Assembly: GCF_963853665.1 (NCBI RefSeq)
Contig: NZ_OY970459.1
Span: 4,402,001-4,466,000 of the forward strand
Source: Mycobacterium decipiens
GTDB lineage: Bacteria; Actinomycetota; Actinomycetes; Mycobacteriales; Mycobacteriaceae
DNA: 64,000 bases
Reading direction: 5' to 3'
Made by a program: the position numbers and the translations under genes. The number at the start of each line of letters is the position of its first letter. Position 1 is the first letter of the stretch. Below the pieces are notes generated by a model. The model saw nothing but the letters and a program-made list of their open reading frames with translations, made no database searches and was not told the origin of the DNA. This document shows positions 52,483 to 63,849 of this stretch, piece after piece.

Positions 52483-53682
52483 GTGACAATCAGCGCGGCC
52501 AGCGACGTCTACTTCGACCCGTATGACGCCGAGCTCAACGCCGACCCCTATCCGATGTTTCGGCGGCTGCGCGAGGAGGCACCGCTGTACTACAACGAGC
52601 AGCACGACTTTTACGCGCTGAGCCGGTTCGCCGACGTCGACCGCGCGATCGTCGACTATCAGACCTTCAGCTCGGCGCGGGGGGCGATCCTGGAATTAAT
52701 CAAGGCGAATATCGAGATGCCGCCCGGCGTGCTCATCTTCGAGGATCCGCCGATCCATGACGTCCACCGCAAGCTGCTATCCCGGATGTTCACGCCGCGC
52801 AAGATCAACGACCTGGAGCCCAAGATCCGCGAATTCTGCGCGCGCAGTTTGGATCCACTGGTCGGCAGCGACCGGTTCGACTTCGTCGCCGACCTTGGCG
52901 CGCAGATGCCGATGCGGGTGATCGGCATGCTGCTGGGAGTCCCCGAGGCAGACCAAGAGGCCGCACGCGATTTCGCCAACGCCCAGATGCGCACCGAGGC
53001 GGGCAAGCCGATGAATATCGCGGAAGGCATGGCAAGCGCCGACTTCTTCGGCCAGTACATCGACTGGCGCGCCGCACATCCCTCCAACGACATCATGACC
53101 GAACTGCTCAACGCCGAGTTCGAGGATGAGACCGGCACCGTTCGCCGGCTGACCCGCGACGAACTACTCACCTACGTCAGCGTGGTGTCCGGGGCGGGCA
53201 ACGAGACCACCACCCGGTTGATCGGATGGGCCGGCAAAGTGCTAGCCGAGCACCCGGATCAGCGGCGTGCACTGGTCGAAGACCGGTCGTTGATTCCGCA
53301 GGCCATCGAGGAGCTGCTGCGCTACGAGGCACCGGCCCCGCACGTGGCCCGCTACGTCACCCGTGACGTTGCATACTACGGCCAGCCAGTGCCGGTGGGC
53401 AGCATCATGATGATGCTCATTGGAGCGGCCAACCGTGACCATCGCCAATTTCCGCCGGATGGAGACGTTTTCGATATCCGGCGGGCGGTACACCAGCATC
53501 TGACATTCAGTGTCGGCACCCACTACTGCCTCGGCTCGGCGCTGGCCCGCCTGGAGGGCCGGATCGCGCTCGAAGAGATTCTGCGGCGCTTCCCCGAGTG
53601 GGACGTCGACCTTACCGAGGCCAAGCTGTCCCCGACCTCCACGGTGCGGGGCTGGGACACAATGCCGGCCGTTCTCGGCTAA
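52483..53682 (+). CDS. Cytochrome P450
   Basis: A 399-residue P450. I-helix SGAGNETTT (236-244), ExxR at E277-R280, heme loop FSVGTHYCLG with Cys349. GTG 52483 has GGCGAGAGGCGAG upstream; an ATG at 52432 would add 17 atypical residues. It leads an operon with two SDRs (gaps of 22 and 21 bases). An 11/12 regulon palindrome lies upstream. An alcohol made by this enzyme could be oxidised by the next SDR. Confidence 0.93.
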   Translation: MTISAASDVYFDPYDAELNADPYPMFRRLREEAPLYYNEQHDFYALSRFADVDRAIVDYQTFSSARGAILELIKANIEMPPGVLIFEDPPIHDVHRKLLSRMFTPRKINDLEPKIREFCARSLDPLVGSDRFDFVADLGAQMPMRVIGMLLGVPEADQEAARDFANAQMRTEAGKPMNIAEGMASADFFGQYIDWRAAHPSNDIMTELLNAEFEDETGTVRRLTRDELLTYVSVVSGAGNETTTRLIGWAGKVLAEHPDQRRALVEDRSLIPQAIEELLRYEAPAPHVARYVTRDVAYYGQPVPVGSIMMMLIGAANRDHRQFPPDGDVFDIRRAVHQHLTFSVGTHYCLGSALARLEGRIALEEILRRFPEWDVDLTEAKLSPTSTVRGWDTMPAVLG

Positions 53683-53704
53683 GCGGATTGGGGATGAGGT
53701 ACTG

Positions 53705-54544
53705 ATGACTGGACGCGTTGAAGGCAAGGTCGCATTCATCACCGGGGCGGCGCGCGGTCAGGGCCGCAGCCACGCCGTGCGATTGGCGCAGGAGGGTGCC
53801 GACATCATCGCCGTCGACGTCTGTAAGCCGATCGCGGCCAACACCACCATCCCGGCGTCGACGCCCGAGGATCTGGCCGAGACCGCCGACCTGGTCAAGG
53901 GCCAGGCCCGCAGAATCTTCACAGCCGAAGTCGATGTGCGCGATTACGACGCACTCAAAGGCGCGGTGGATGCCGGCGTGGAGCAGTTGGGCCGGCTGGA
54001 CATCATCGTGGCCAACGCCGGCATCGGCAACGGCGGCGACACGCTGGACAAGACCAGCGAATACGACTGGCAGGAAATGATCGACGTGAATCTGACCGGC
54101 GTCTGGAAGTCAGTGAAAGCCGGTGTGCCACATTTGATCTCGGGTGGAACCGGCGGTTCGATCATACTGACCAGCTCCGTCGGCGGGTTCAAGGCCTACC
54201 CCCACTGCGGCAGTTATGTCGCGGCGAAACACGGCGTGGTGGGCATCATGCGGTCCTTCGCGGTCGAGTTGGGGCAGCACATGATTCGCGTGAACTCCGT
54301 GCATCCCACACACGTCAACACCCCGATCATCATGAACGAGGGGACCTGGAGGTTGTTCCGCCCGGATCTGGACAATCCGGGTCCCGACGACATGGCCCCG
54401 ATCTGCCAGCTGTTCCATACCCTGCCGATTCCGTGGGTTGAGCCCGAGGACATCAGCAACGCGGTGTTGTTCTTGGCTTCCGACGAATCCCGGTACATCA
54501 CCGGTGTCACCCTGCCCGTCGACGCGGGTGGCTGCCTGAAATAG
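53705..54544 (+). CDS. SDR family oxidoreductase, mycofactocin-coupled type
   Basis: A 279-residue SDR. TGAARGQGRSHA is the characteristic glycine-rich variant of mycofactocin-associated SDRs, with an insertion after VDV (CKPIAANTTIP). Catalytic Ser (TSSVGG) and Tyr/Lys (YVAAK) are intact, as is the HPTHVNTPI loop. Such enzymes hold NAD tightly and hand electrons to mycofactocin. It follows the P450 and probably oxidises an alcohol such as a terpenoid or steroid-like product. Confidence 0.9.
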   Translation: MTGRVEGKVAFITGAARGQGRSHAVRLAQEGADIIAVDVCKPIAANTTIPASTPEDLAETADLVKGQARRIFTAEVDVRDYDALKGAVDAGVEQLGRLDIIVANAGIGNGGDTLDKTSEYDWQEMIDVNLTGVWKSVKAGVPHLISGGTGGSIILTSSVGGFKAYPHCGSYVAAKHGVVGIMRSFAVELGQHMIRVNSVHPTHVNTPIIMNEGTWRLFRPDLDNPGPDDMAPICQLFHTLPIPWVEPEDISNAVLFLASDESRYITGVTLPVDAGGCLK

Positions 54545-54565
54545 GGTTGCGTGGGGGAGGCGCTG

Positions 54566-55402
54566 ATGGACGGATTTGACGGGCGCGGGGCGGTCATCAC
54601 CGGCGGTGCGAGTGGCATCGGGTTGGCCACCGCCACAGAGTTTGCCCGCCGCGGCGCGAGCGTCGTGCTGGGGGACGTCGACAAGCCGGGCCTCGAGCAG
54701 GCGGTGGACCACTTGCGTGCCGAGGGGTTCGACGCGCACGGCCTGTTGTGCGACGTCCGACATCGAGCAGAGGTCATCCGGCTCGCGGATGAGGCTTTCC
54801 GCCTGCTCGGCCACGTCGATGTCGTATTCAGCAATGCCGGCATTGTCATCGCCGGTCCGATCGCGGAGATGACGCACGACGACTGGCGCTGGGTGATCGA
54901 CATCGACCTGTGGGGCTCGATCCATGCCGTCGAAGCGTTCTTGCCGAGGTTGCTCAAGCAGGGCACGGGCGGCCACATCACCTTCACCGCATCCTTCGCC
55001 GGGCTGGTACCCAATGCCGGACTCGGGTCGTACGGTGTTGCCAAATATGGCGTTGTCGGCCTGGCGGAGACGCTGGCCCGCGAAATCAAGGCCGACGGCA
55101 TCGGGGTGTCGGTGCTGTGCCCGATGGTCGTCGAAACCAAGCTGGTCGCCAACTCTGAACGAATCCGCGGCGCGGACTACGGTCTATCGGCCACGCCCGA
55201 CGCGACGGAAGCGCTCGGGCCGCTGCCGGCACAGGACGACACCCTGGGCGTCGACGACGTCGCCCGGCTGACGGCCGATGCGATTCTGGCCAACCGCCTG
55301 TACATCCTTCCGCACGAGGCTTCCCGCGCCTCGATCCGGCGCAGGTTCGAGCGCATCGACCGCACCTTCGACGACCAAGCCGCCGAGGGCTGGCGGCACT
55401 AG
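54566..55402 (+). CDS. Short-chain dehydrogenase/reductase
   Basis: A 278-residue SDR with TGGASGIG, NAG (SNAGIV), Ser in TASFAGL, and YGVAK. The extended C-terminus (EASRASIRRRFERIDRTFDD) is typical of a large mycobacterial SDR group. GGGGGAGG precedes ATG 54566; GTG 54551 would give five extra residues. Third gene of the P450-SDR-SDR operon. Confidence 0.9.
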   Translation: MDGFDGRGAVITGGASGIGLATATEFARRGASVVLGDVDKPGLEQAVDHLRAEGFDAHGLLCDVRHRAEVIRLADEAFRLLGHVDVVFSNAGIVIAGPIAEMTHDDWRWVIDIDLWGSIHAVEAFLPRLLKQGTGGHITFTASFAGLVPNAGLGSYGVAKYGVVGLAETLAREIKADGIGVSVLCPMVVETKLVANSERIRGADYGLSATPDATEALGPLPAQDDTLGVDDVARLTADAILANRLYILPHEASRASIRRRFERIDRTFDDQAAEGWRH

Positions 55403-55439
55403 CGGGCAAACGGCCGGGCTGACTACGACCCGATCGGCG

Positions 55440-56276
55440 TCAACGTGCCAGGAGGCGGTCACATTCCATTCGCAACCGTTGTCCCAGGGCGTCGTCGCAG
55501 GCCAGCGCCGACGGCTGCCGAATCGTGTTGTCCTCGAAGTACTGCCCAGTGGTGGTTGCCAGGGCAGGGCAGGTCGCCAAGTACGTGAGACGGCGGCCGC
55601 CTTCCTCCGGCGTGATCATGGTGAATCGCTTGTGCAGCGCGAGTAGCGGTCTTGCGTACCACGGTCCTCTGTCCCAGATATCGGTGGCCACCATCCCCGG
55701 GTGTAGCGCGTTGACGGTGACTTCAGCGTCAGCCAGCTCCCGGGCCAGGTCTCGGGTGTAGAGCACGTTGGCGAGTTTGGATCGCGCGTACGCCTTCGTC
55801 ACGAAGTACCCCTTGCGATAGCCCAGATCGTTGAAGTCCAAGGTGCCTCGATAGTGGCCAATCGACGCGTTGAAGATGATTCGCGCCGGTGCGCTGGCGA
55901 TCATCAGCGGCTTAAGCAGTTCGGTGAGGAGATAGGGCGCTAGATGGTTAACCGCAAAGGTAGCTTCATATCCGTCCTCGGTCGTGGTGCGCTTGGCATA
56001 GACGGTGCCGACGTTGTTGATCAGAACGTCGATGCGGTCATAGCTATGCAGCACCGTGGAAGCTAGTGCGCGAACAGAATTCAGTGAAGCGAAGTCGCAG
56101 ACCTCAGTCCCGACGCTGGACGCCCCGGCAGCGGTCACTCGGATTCTGGCGGCTTCGAGTTTGCTTCGGTTGCGTCCGACCAGCACTAGATCGCTGCCCG
56201 GAGCCAGCTGTATGGCGCATTGCAGGCCGATACCGGCGGTTGCTCCGGTAATGAGGATACGTTTTGGGTGGGTCAC
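55440..56276 (-). CDS. Retinol dehydrogenase-like SDR
   Basis: A 278-residue SDR of the retinol-dehydrogenase/WW-oxidoreductase-like branch: TGATAGIGLQCA, NNVGT, NASIGHY with the catalytic Ser, and a Tyr/Lys pair in YARSKLANVLY. The VLVGRNRSKLEAA region favours NADP. It is convergent with the previous operon and lies before the methyltransferase in the opposite sense of reading. Possible role: reduction or oxidation in lipid tailoring. Confidence 0.9.
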   Translation of the reverse strand: MTHPKRILITGATAGIGLQCAIQLAPGSDLVLVGRNRSKLEAARIRVTAAGASSVGTEVCDFASLNSVRALASTVLHSYDRIDVLINNVGTVYAKRTTTEDGYEATFAVNHLAPYLLTELLKPLMIASAPARIIFNASIGHYRGTLDFNDLGYRKGYFVTKAYARSKLANVLYTRDLARELADAEVTVNALHPGMVATDIWDRGPWYARPLLALHKRFTMITPEEGGRRLTYLATCPALATTTGQYFEDNTIRQPSALACDDALGQRLRMECDRLLAR

Positions 56277-56482
56277 CTCACCGCCTCAGCGCCGGTGACG
56301 TACGCAATGTTCACGAGCATGTCCTCCTGCCCGCAGACCATACCGAGCAACGGTGCACGACGCGGAGCACCGTTGCGGGCGGCGCCACCCGCCGCCCATC
56401 GCTACAAGCATGCGTCCTTGGTGGACGCCGGCAGAGCAATGATCCGAACGTGTGGATCTGACCGGGGTACACGGCTGCTGAA
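56277..56482. other. Short intergenic region
   Basis: 206 bases between the methyltransferase stop and the SDR start on the same strand. Open frames here are not convincing, and I see no clear terminator or operator. Confidence 0.4.
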
Positions 56483-57487
56483 TCAGGACGACTTCTGCGC
56501 CGTCGCGGTCGCGAATCCACCCCAGGCACGCCGAGTCCGCGTGTCTTGACCGAGGGTGCGCTGATCGGAAAGCGAAAGCCCACATGATCGGAGCAGCTCG
56601 GCCAACCGTTCACGGGAAGGCGGAGTGCTGTCGATGCCGAACTTCAGCGGCTCGCCCGCGGCCTTTGTCGAGGCCCTGCCGCAACGCCAATACAGCGCAC
56701 GCGACTCAAGGGGTTCGGTGGTGAAGTAGTCAAAAACAACAACGCTTCCGTGCGCCGTCGAAGCGATCTTTCGCAAGGTGTCCTCGATGGCCTCCCGGTC
56801 GAGGTACATGGTCACGCCCTCCCACAGGAATAGCGTTCGCTTAGCGGGGTCGAATCCCGCCGCGGTAAGGCAGCTGAGCCAGTCGTCCTTCTCGAAGTCC
56901 GCTGGCACGAACGTCACCTCGCTGGAATCTATGCCGGCATTCTTGAGCATCTCGCGCTTGACGATCTGCGTTTGTAATGAATCGACCTCGAACACACGCA
57001 CCGGCGTACCGCTGGGAAGTCGATAGGCGCGCGTGTCGAAGCCCGCACCGAGGATGACAAACTGCGCGACGTGGGGCAGGTATCGGTCGACGGCCGCGTC
57101 GAAGAACCAGATGCGTGCCGAAACCTCGTACTGCGGGGAAATGTCGCCCTCGAAGGGGTATCTGAACGCCCGCGGCACGTAACCGGTCAGCCGGTGCGCA
57201 AGCAGCATCGGACCGGCCGCCAGGCGCAGTCCCCGGCGCGGGACGCCGGGCAGTGCCCATACCAGCCGGTCCGCCGCCCAGTCCTGCCTTGTCCCGAAGT
57301 TGTGCGCGGAGAACCGGGTGGTCAGCGGGCCCTGTGCCGTCCTGGACACACCGGAGCGGCCCGTGGCGATGGCCTTGCCCACGAACACGATGTAGCCGAT
57401 CAGGATCAGCGGAGACATCAGGGTGCAGAGAAGGTAGTAGGCGACACCTGAGACGGGCCGGTCCGTGATTGTTGCGACGAGCTTCAT
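56483..57487 (-). CDS. SAM-dependent methyltransferase (LCMT/PPM-type) with N-terminal membrane helix
   Basis: A 334-residue methyltransferase of the mycobacterial LCMT-like family. An N-terminal helix (about 13-38, YYLLCTLMSPLILIGYIVFVG) would tether it to the membrane. The SAM site is FVILGAGFDTRAYRLP (about 143-158), with FEVDS and LFLWEGVTMYL following. ATG 57487 is spaced well from GGAGGT; ATG 57493 is too close. It lies beside a FAAL and a Mas-like PKS, so it probably methylates a complex lipid (inference). Confidence 0.9.
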   Translation of the reverse strand: MKLVATITDRPVSGVAYYLLCTLMSPLILIGYIVFVGKAIATGRSGVSRTAQGPLTTRFSAHNFGTRQDWAADRLVWALPGVPRRGLRLAAGPMLLAHRLTGYVPRAFRYPFEGDISPQYEVSARIWFFDAAVDRYLPHVAQFVILGAGFDTRAYRLPSGTPVRVFEVDSLQTQIVKREMLKNAGIDSSEVTFVPADFEKDDWLSCLTAAGFDPAKRTLFLWEGVTMYLDREAIEDTLRKIASTAHGSVVVFDYFTTEPLESRALYWRCGRASTKAAGEPLKFGIDSTPPSRERLAELLRSCGLSLSDQRTLGQDTRTRRAWGGFATATAQKSS

Positions 57488-57580
57488 TGGCATACCTCCA
57501 TCTGGCGGCCTCGGGCGATCTCGGCGGCGTAGTGTGTCCGGTCGCGGCGGTGGTGGTGTCGGGCGGCGCGCCGCGCCCGG

Positions 57581-59320
57581 TCAAGAATCCAAGCGGCCGA
57601 ATTGACCATGCCGGTACTGCTCGACACAGGCCGCCCGCCTGACCTTGCCGCTTGTGGTGATCGGTATCGAACCTGGCGGCACCAGAACAAGATCCGCGAC
57701 GCTAAGACCGTGCGAGATGAATATCGCGGAGGTGACCTCACGCCTAACGGTGACGAGCTTGTCCATTGCTTCTTGCTGAGACTCGCCCCGCTTCTTTAGT
57801 TCGATGACGGTGACGAGCTTTTCCGTGTGACCGTCCGGGACGGATATTGCCGCGACCCGGCCTCCGGTTATCTCCTGGATCGTCGCCTCTATGTCGTCGG
57901 GAGAGTGATTGCGCCCATGGACGATCAAAAGGTCCTTGATGCGTCCGACGATGAACAGCTCGCCATCGGCGATGAAGCCCAGATCCCCGGTCCGCAACCA
58001 AGGCCCTTCAGGTGTGCCGGCCGACGGCGCGGCCAGCATGCCTTGGAAAGTGCGTCTAGTCTCTTCGGGTTTTTGCCAATAGCCCATAGCGACGTTGCCG
58101 CCGTACACCCAGATCTCGCCCGTCGTTCCCGCCGGGCACTCGGCGCCGGTGTCGGGATCAACGATCCGGACCATCGGCGCTTGCGGCACGCCGTAGCTGA
58201 CTAGCGGTGCACCGCCGCCACCCGCAAGCGGCTTGGCATGTCCGTCGGACAGTTCTTCGGGGTCGAAGTGGACGACTTTCGGTGGTTCCCCCGGCGCGCG
58301 CGTTGACACATACACCGTCGCTTCCGCCAGTCCGTATGACGGTCGTATCACCGCCTCGCGCAGCCCGAAGCGGGCAAACCGCTGGCTGAAGCGCCGCAGC
58401 GTCGCCGGGTGCACCCGTTCACTACCCGTGACGATGATGAGCACATCCGACAGATCAAGCCCGGCCATATCATCGTCCGATGTTTTTCGTGCCGCCAATT
58501 CGAACGCGAAGTTCGGCGCTGCCGTATACGTCCGCCTATTGCTTGCCATCAACTGCATCCAACGGGCGGGCCGTTGCAGAAAAGCCGCCGGGCTCGTGAG
58601 CACGGTGGGAAGCCCCAAAATAACCGGCGCACAAATGCCCAGCAGCAAACCCATGTCGTGATGGAACGGCAGCCATGACAAAATGGTGGTTCCTGGCGGG
58701 GGAACGTTTCCGTAATCCGCAAAGTAGCCGGACATCAGCTGCTCAAAATTGGCCCGAATGTTATTGTGCGACATCATGACTCCCGCCGGCTGACGGGTCG
58801 ATCCGGACGTGTATTGCAAATACGCCGTACTCGGACTATCCGTCGCCACAGGATTGGATCCGTGCCGAGGGTTCGGGTCCAGCAGGTCAACCTCGACGAC
58901 CGATGGGCCCCGAGTACCGGGCTGCCGCCCAACATGCTCGGCGACAGTGCTCGCGGCAGAAGACGTGGTGAGAATGACAGCGGGCGTGGTGTCACCCAGC
59001 ACCCAACCGACACGATCATCGATGGCGCCACCCAGCGGAACCGAAAGCGGAACTGCAATCTGTCCCGCCTGCATTGCGCCGAGGAACGCAACGACGTAAT
59101 CGAGCCCCTGGGGCGCCAGAATGACAACGCGGTCACCCGTCGACCCACAATGGTTGAGCTCCCGTGCGACGCTTAGCGTCCGCCGGTACAGCTGCGACCA
59201 CGTCAGGCACTCGGCAACGCCGTCCCAGTCCTGTTCATAATCGATGAACGTGACCGCCACGTCATCGGGCTGCAGACTCGCGCGCTCGCGCAGCACGGCC
59301 GGAATCGACTGCTCAATCAC
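57581..59320 (-). CDS. Fatty-acyl-AMP ligase (FAAL, FadD-type)
   Basis: A 579-residue FAAL that activates a fatty acid as acyl-adenylate for a PKS. Landmarks: the P-loop [40 protein letters not shown], and [21 protein letters not shown] with the following [14 protein letters not shown] 59320 follows GAGGGG. It is divergent from the PKS at 59570, the classic FadD-PKS pairing of mycobacterial methyl-branched lipids. Related genes include fadD23/fadD28-type FAALs, but I do not assign one. Confidence 0.93.
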   Translation of the reverse strand: MIEQSIPAVLRERASLQPDDVAVTFIDYEQDWDGVAECLTWSQLYRRTLSVARELNHCGSTGDRVVILAPQGLDYVVAFLGAMQAGQIAVPLSVPLGGAIDDRVGWVLGDTTPAVILTTSSAASTVAEHVGRQPGTRGPSVVEVDLLDPNPRHGSNPVATDSPSTAYLQYTSGSTRQPAGVMMSHNNIRANFEQLMSGYFADYGNVPPPGTTILSWLPFHHDMGLLLGICAPVILGLPTVLTSPAAFLQRPARWMQLMASNRRTYTAAPNFAFELAARKTSDDDMAGLDLSDVLIIVTGSERVHPATLRRFSQRFARFGLREAVIRPSYGLAEATVYVSTRAPGEPPKVVHFDPEELSDGHAKPLAGGGGAPLVSYGVPQAPMVRIVDPDTGAECPAGTTGEIWVYGGNVAMGYWQKPEETRRTFQGMLAAPSAGTPEGPWLRTGDLGFIADGELFIVGRIKDLLIVHGRNHSPDDIEATIQEITGGRVAAISVPDGHTEKLVTVIELKKRGESQQEAMDKLVTVRREVTSAIFISHGLSVADLVLVPPGSIPITTSGKVRRAACVEQYRHGQFGRLDS

Positions 59321-59569
59321 TTTCGTCAGATTCCCCTCGGTGATCGCGGCTAATGCCTAAGGACGCCAAAGTTTCAGTATGCAGCTGCGCGTCCGCCAAC
59401 CGTCCAGACAAGAAGGTAGGCCCACGCTAGCGAGATCGAATTTAGCGCTCCCGGTCCATCGGCACCACCGGTACGCCACGCTGCTCGGCAAAGCTTCATG
59501 TAGGCTGGGTTGCCAGGCCTTCAGCAGTGCAGCCGATTGGGCAACTTGGTAGCTGCTGGAGGATGCGGA
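59321..59569. other. Divergent FAAL/PKS promoter region
   Basis: 249 bases with no credible gene. A GGAGG at 59558-59562 belongs to the PKS start. No strong palindrome is seen. Confidence 0.4.
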
Positions 59570-62500
59570 GTGGTCTCGCTCGGGGCGATCGACGAAAGTG
59601 CCAATCGTCCTCGTTTGCCTGCGACGAACACCACACCTGTAACCCCGGTTGCCGTTATCGGCATGGCGTGCCGACTTCCCGGGGGTATTGACTCGCCGGA
59701 ACGATTGTGGGACGCGTTGCTGGCCGGCGACGACCTGGTCACCGAAATTCCACCCGACCGCTGGGAAGTCGACGACTACTACGATCCCGAGCCCGGCGCG
59801 AAAGGTCGGTCGGTATGCAAGTGGGGCGCGTTCCTCGATGACGTTGCCGGCTTCGATTCCGAGTTCTTTGGGATCAACGAGCGCGAGGCGGCCGCGCTAG
59901 ATCCACAGCACCGGTTGTTGCTGGAGACCTCTTGGGAAGCCGTGGAGCACGCGGGTCTCACCCCGAAGGCGGTGAGCGACTTGTTGACCGGTGTTTTTGT
60001 GGGACTAACTCATGCCGACTACCAATTGCTGACCGCTGATTCCGAAGCCATGGAGGGGCCGTACGGCTTCCAGGGCAACACGTTCAGCATGGCGTCCGGG
60101 CGGATCGCTTACGCCCTGCGGACCCACGGTCCCGCTATCACCGTGGATACCGCGTGTTCTTCTGGCCTGCTCGCTGTACACCTGGCGTGCCGCAGCCTCA
60201 ACGACGGCGAAAGCGACCTTGCGCTAGCGGGCGGCGCGTTCGTCATGCTGGAGCCGCGGAAGTTCGCGGCGGCGTCGGCGCAGGGCATGCTCTCTGCCAC
60301 GGGACGCTGTCATGCGTTCGACGTGGCGGCGGACGGATTCGTGTCTGGCGAGGCTTGCGCAATGGTGCTGCTCAAGCGGTTGCCCGAGGCGCTAAGCGAC
60401 GGCGACCGGATCCTGGCGGTAATACGTGGCACCGCCGCGAATCAGGACGGCCATACCGTGAACATCGCGACACCGTCGGCGAGCGCGCAGACCGCGGTGT
60501 ACCGGACGGCGTTGGCCGCGGCCGGTGTTGATCCCGGCACGGTCGGCATGGTCGAGGCACACGGCACCGGCACCCCGGTGGGCGATCCCATCGAATACGC
60601 AAGCCTAGCCAGGGTCTACGGCATCGAAGGCCCCTGCGCGCTGGCGTCGGTGAAGACCAACTTCGGCCATACCCAGTCGGCCGCCGGAGCACTCGGGGTG
60701 ATTAAGGCGGCCCTCGCGTTGCGGCACGGTGTGGTTCCGCGGAATCTGCATTTCACCCGGCTTCCCGACGATCTTGCTCGCATTGATACGAAACTATTTG
60801 TGCCGCAAGAGGCTACGCCATGGGTCACCAACGGGCGCCACCCCCGACGGGCGGCGGTGTCGTCGTACGGGCTCTCCGGAACCAACGTTCACGCCGTCCT
60901 GGAACAAGCCCCCGAAGTCCTTGCGCCCACCGATATCTCAGCTGAATCGACGACTATGGCAGCACCGGGGGCAGCACCGCAATTTGGCGCCGACCCGTCC
61001 CCAGCAAGCGGGAGGTACCCCCAGCACCCGGCTCCGCCGCGCTCGCGATCGCCACTGCTGTTCCCGCTGTCCTCCACCTCGGCCGACGAACTGCGTCGCA
61101 CCGCCGGCCGGCTGGCCGACTGGGTGCATGCACACGACGACGTTGCGTTGCCTGATCTGGCCTACACCCTGGCGCGTCGGCGTGCGCACCGCCCAGTACG
61201 CACCGCCGTCATCGCGAGCAACAGGTCGGAGCTCACCGAGGCGTTGCGCGGGGTCGCCGAGGGCGAGACCCCGTATCAAGCCGCGGTCGGGTCCGATGAT
61301 CGGGGTCCGGTGTGGGTGTTCTCCGGTCAGGGTTCGCAGTGGGCCCGGATGGGCGCTGAGCTGCTATCGACCGAACCCGTATTCGCCGCCACCGTCGCGC
61401 AAGCCGAACCGGTGATTTTCCGCGAGTGCGGGTTCTCAGTGACCGACGCCATGTCGGCGCCGCAAACTGTGACCGGTCAAGACCGGGTCCAGCCGACGCT
61501 GTTCACCATGCAGGTCGCCCTGGCCGCCACCATGAAGGCATACGGGTTGCGCCCGGGAGCGGTCATCGGGCACTCCGTCGGCGAGGCCGCGGCGGCCGTC
61601 GTCGCGGGAGCCCTGTCCCTGGAAGACGGGCTGCGCGTTGTCTGTCGCCGCTCGCAACTGATGTCCCGAGTCGCCGGTTCCGGTGCGACGGCACTGGTGC
61701 AACTTCCTGCCCAACAAGTGCTTTCGGAGCTGACGGTCCGCGGCATCAAGGACGTCGTGGTGGCGGTGGTGGCTTCCCCGGACGCCACGGTGATTGCCGG
61801 TGCCGCGCCAACCGTTCGCGAGCTGGTCACGGCCTGGGAGCAGCGTGATGTGATGGCCCGCGAGATCCCCACCGATGTCGCCTTCCATTCGCCTCAAGTT
61901 GACCCGGTCGTCGACGAGCTAGTCGACGTGCTCGCGGAGCTCAATCCGATGACACCGGAAGTTCCTTTCTACTCGGCAACCCTTTATGACCCGCATGAAC
62001 GCCCGGTGTTCGACGCCCGCTATTGGGCCGACAACATGCGCCGCATGGTGCGGTTCGCCGCAGCGGTGCGGGCCGCCTTGGAGGACGGCCACCGGGTCTT
62101 CGCGGAGCTCGCGCCGCATCCTCTGCTCACCCACGCCGTCGCGGCGACTGCCCGAAGTCTCGACACACCGCTGGCCACGGTGGCTAGTATGCGCCGCGAA
62201 CAGGAACTACCGCACGGACTACTGGGCTTGCTAGCGGATCTGTACAGCGCGGGCGCCGCGGTCGAGTTCTCGGTGCTTTACCCGAATGGGCGGCTGGTAG
62301 ACGCGCCGCTGCCGACCTGGACTCACCGGCGGCTGTGGCTTGGCGAGGGTAGTAGAGGCAGTCAAGAAGGCCAAACACGTGGTGGTTGCACCGTTTTCGT
62401 ACATCCACTACTGGGGCCGCATATCCGCTTGCCGGAGGAACCCGAGCGCCATGTGTGGCAGGCCGAGATCGGCACTGGCACTCAACCCTGGCTGGCTGAT

Positions 62501-63849
62501 CACCAGATCCACGATGTACCCGTGCTTCCGGGGGCGGCCTACTGCGAGATGGCACTGGCGGCGGCTCGGACGGTCCTTGGCGAAACGGCCGAAGCCCGTG
62601 ACGTCCGTTTCGTTCAGGCCCTACTGCTTGAAGAGCAAACCACGGTCTGTGCTGTCGCGTCGGTGCAATCGCCGGGCTCGACAACGGGGCCTGTCGATTT
62701 CGTGGTGGAAAGCAATCGGCACGGCCAGCAAGTGCGACATGCAGTCGCCGCCCTGCATACCGCGCACGATAATCAGCCGCACCCACAGGACATGCCCGCC
62801 CTGCTGGCTGCGCACCCGAACCGCGAGGAAGGCACTGAGGTGCGAAAGCGCCTGGATCGGCACGGTATTCACTACGGGCCGGCGTTTACCGGTCTGGTCG
62901 CGGTGCGCACCGGCGACGCCGGCACCGTGCTGGCCGAGGTCACACTGAACGGTCAGATCCGCTCGCAACAGGCCGCCTACGGCGTGCACCCAGCACTGCT
63001 AGATGCCTGTTTCCAGTCGGTCGCGGCCCACCCGGACGTGGCGGCCATCGGCGGGGACGTGCTGGCGTTGCCGGTGGGTGTCCGTCGACTCCGCGCCCAT
63101 GGTGCGGCCCGCAACGCTCGCTACTGCTACATGCGGGTCACCGGCAGCGACTGCGCCGGCATCGAGACCGACATCGATGTGCTCGACGAGCACGGCACCG
63201 TGCTGCTCGCCGTGCAGGGGCTGAGGTTTGCGACCCGAGCATCCGAGAACGGCCACAACGATCGGGTGCTGGCCGAGCGGCTGCTGACCATCGAATGGCA
63301 GCAGCGACAGTTGCCTGAACTTCCCCAGGCCGACGCCGGAGCGTGGCTGTTGATCAACACCACCAGTCCGGACGTGCCGGATGTGCCGGATGTGGTAGCC
63401 ACCAAGTTGGGCCAGGCTCTACAAGACCATGGCGCGCACACCACCACCATGTGCTGGTCTTGCCAAACCGACGAAACATCGAACGCTTCGGAGGCGGCAC
63501 GGCTTGGAAGCCAGTTGCGCGCCCGCGAATTCACCGGTGTGGTGATCTTGGCGGGACCACGCAACGACGACCCGGGCGAGCCGTGCCCGGTACGGGGCCG
63601 GGACAATGCGCAACATCTGGTGCGTGTCACCCGCGAATTGCTACAGCTTTCTGGCGAGCCGCCTCGCTTGTACGTCGTGACCCGCAGCGCCCAGACCGTG
63701 CTGGCCGGTGAGCGACCCAATCTGGAGCAGGCTGGGTTGCGGGGCCTGATCCGGGTGATCGGCACTGAACATGCGCATCTGGGCGCCGCCCATATCGATG
63801 TGGACGAATGCACAGACCCCGGGCAGCTGGCACGACAATTGCTCGGGGG
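59570..63849 (+). CDS. Mas/Pks2-like iterative type I polyketide synthase, partial and frameshifted
   Basis: N-terminal part of a highly reducing PKS. KS has Cys196 (VDTACSSG), His331 ([12 protein letters not shown]) and His367 ([10 protein letters not shown]). AT has Ser669 ([10 protein letters not shown]). DH starts with [18 protein letters not shown]. These orders match Mas-type synthases; ER, KR and ACP would lie beyond the window. GTG 59570 follows GGAGG by 7 bases. In the G-run at 63845-63849 the frame breaks: the original frame stops at 63985, but the other frame reads [20 protein letters not shown], the expected Mas sequence. One missing G is the simplest explanation. With the FAAL it should make a methyl-branched acyl chain. 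Confidence 0.93.
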
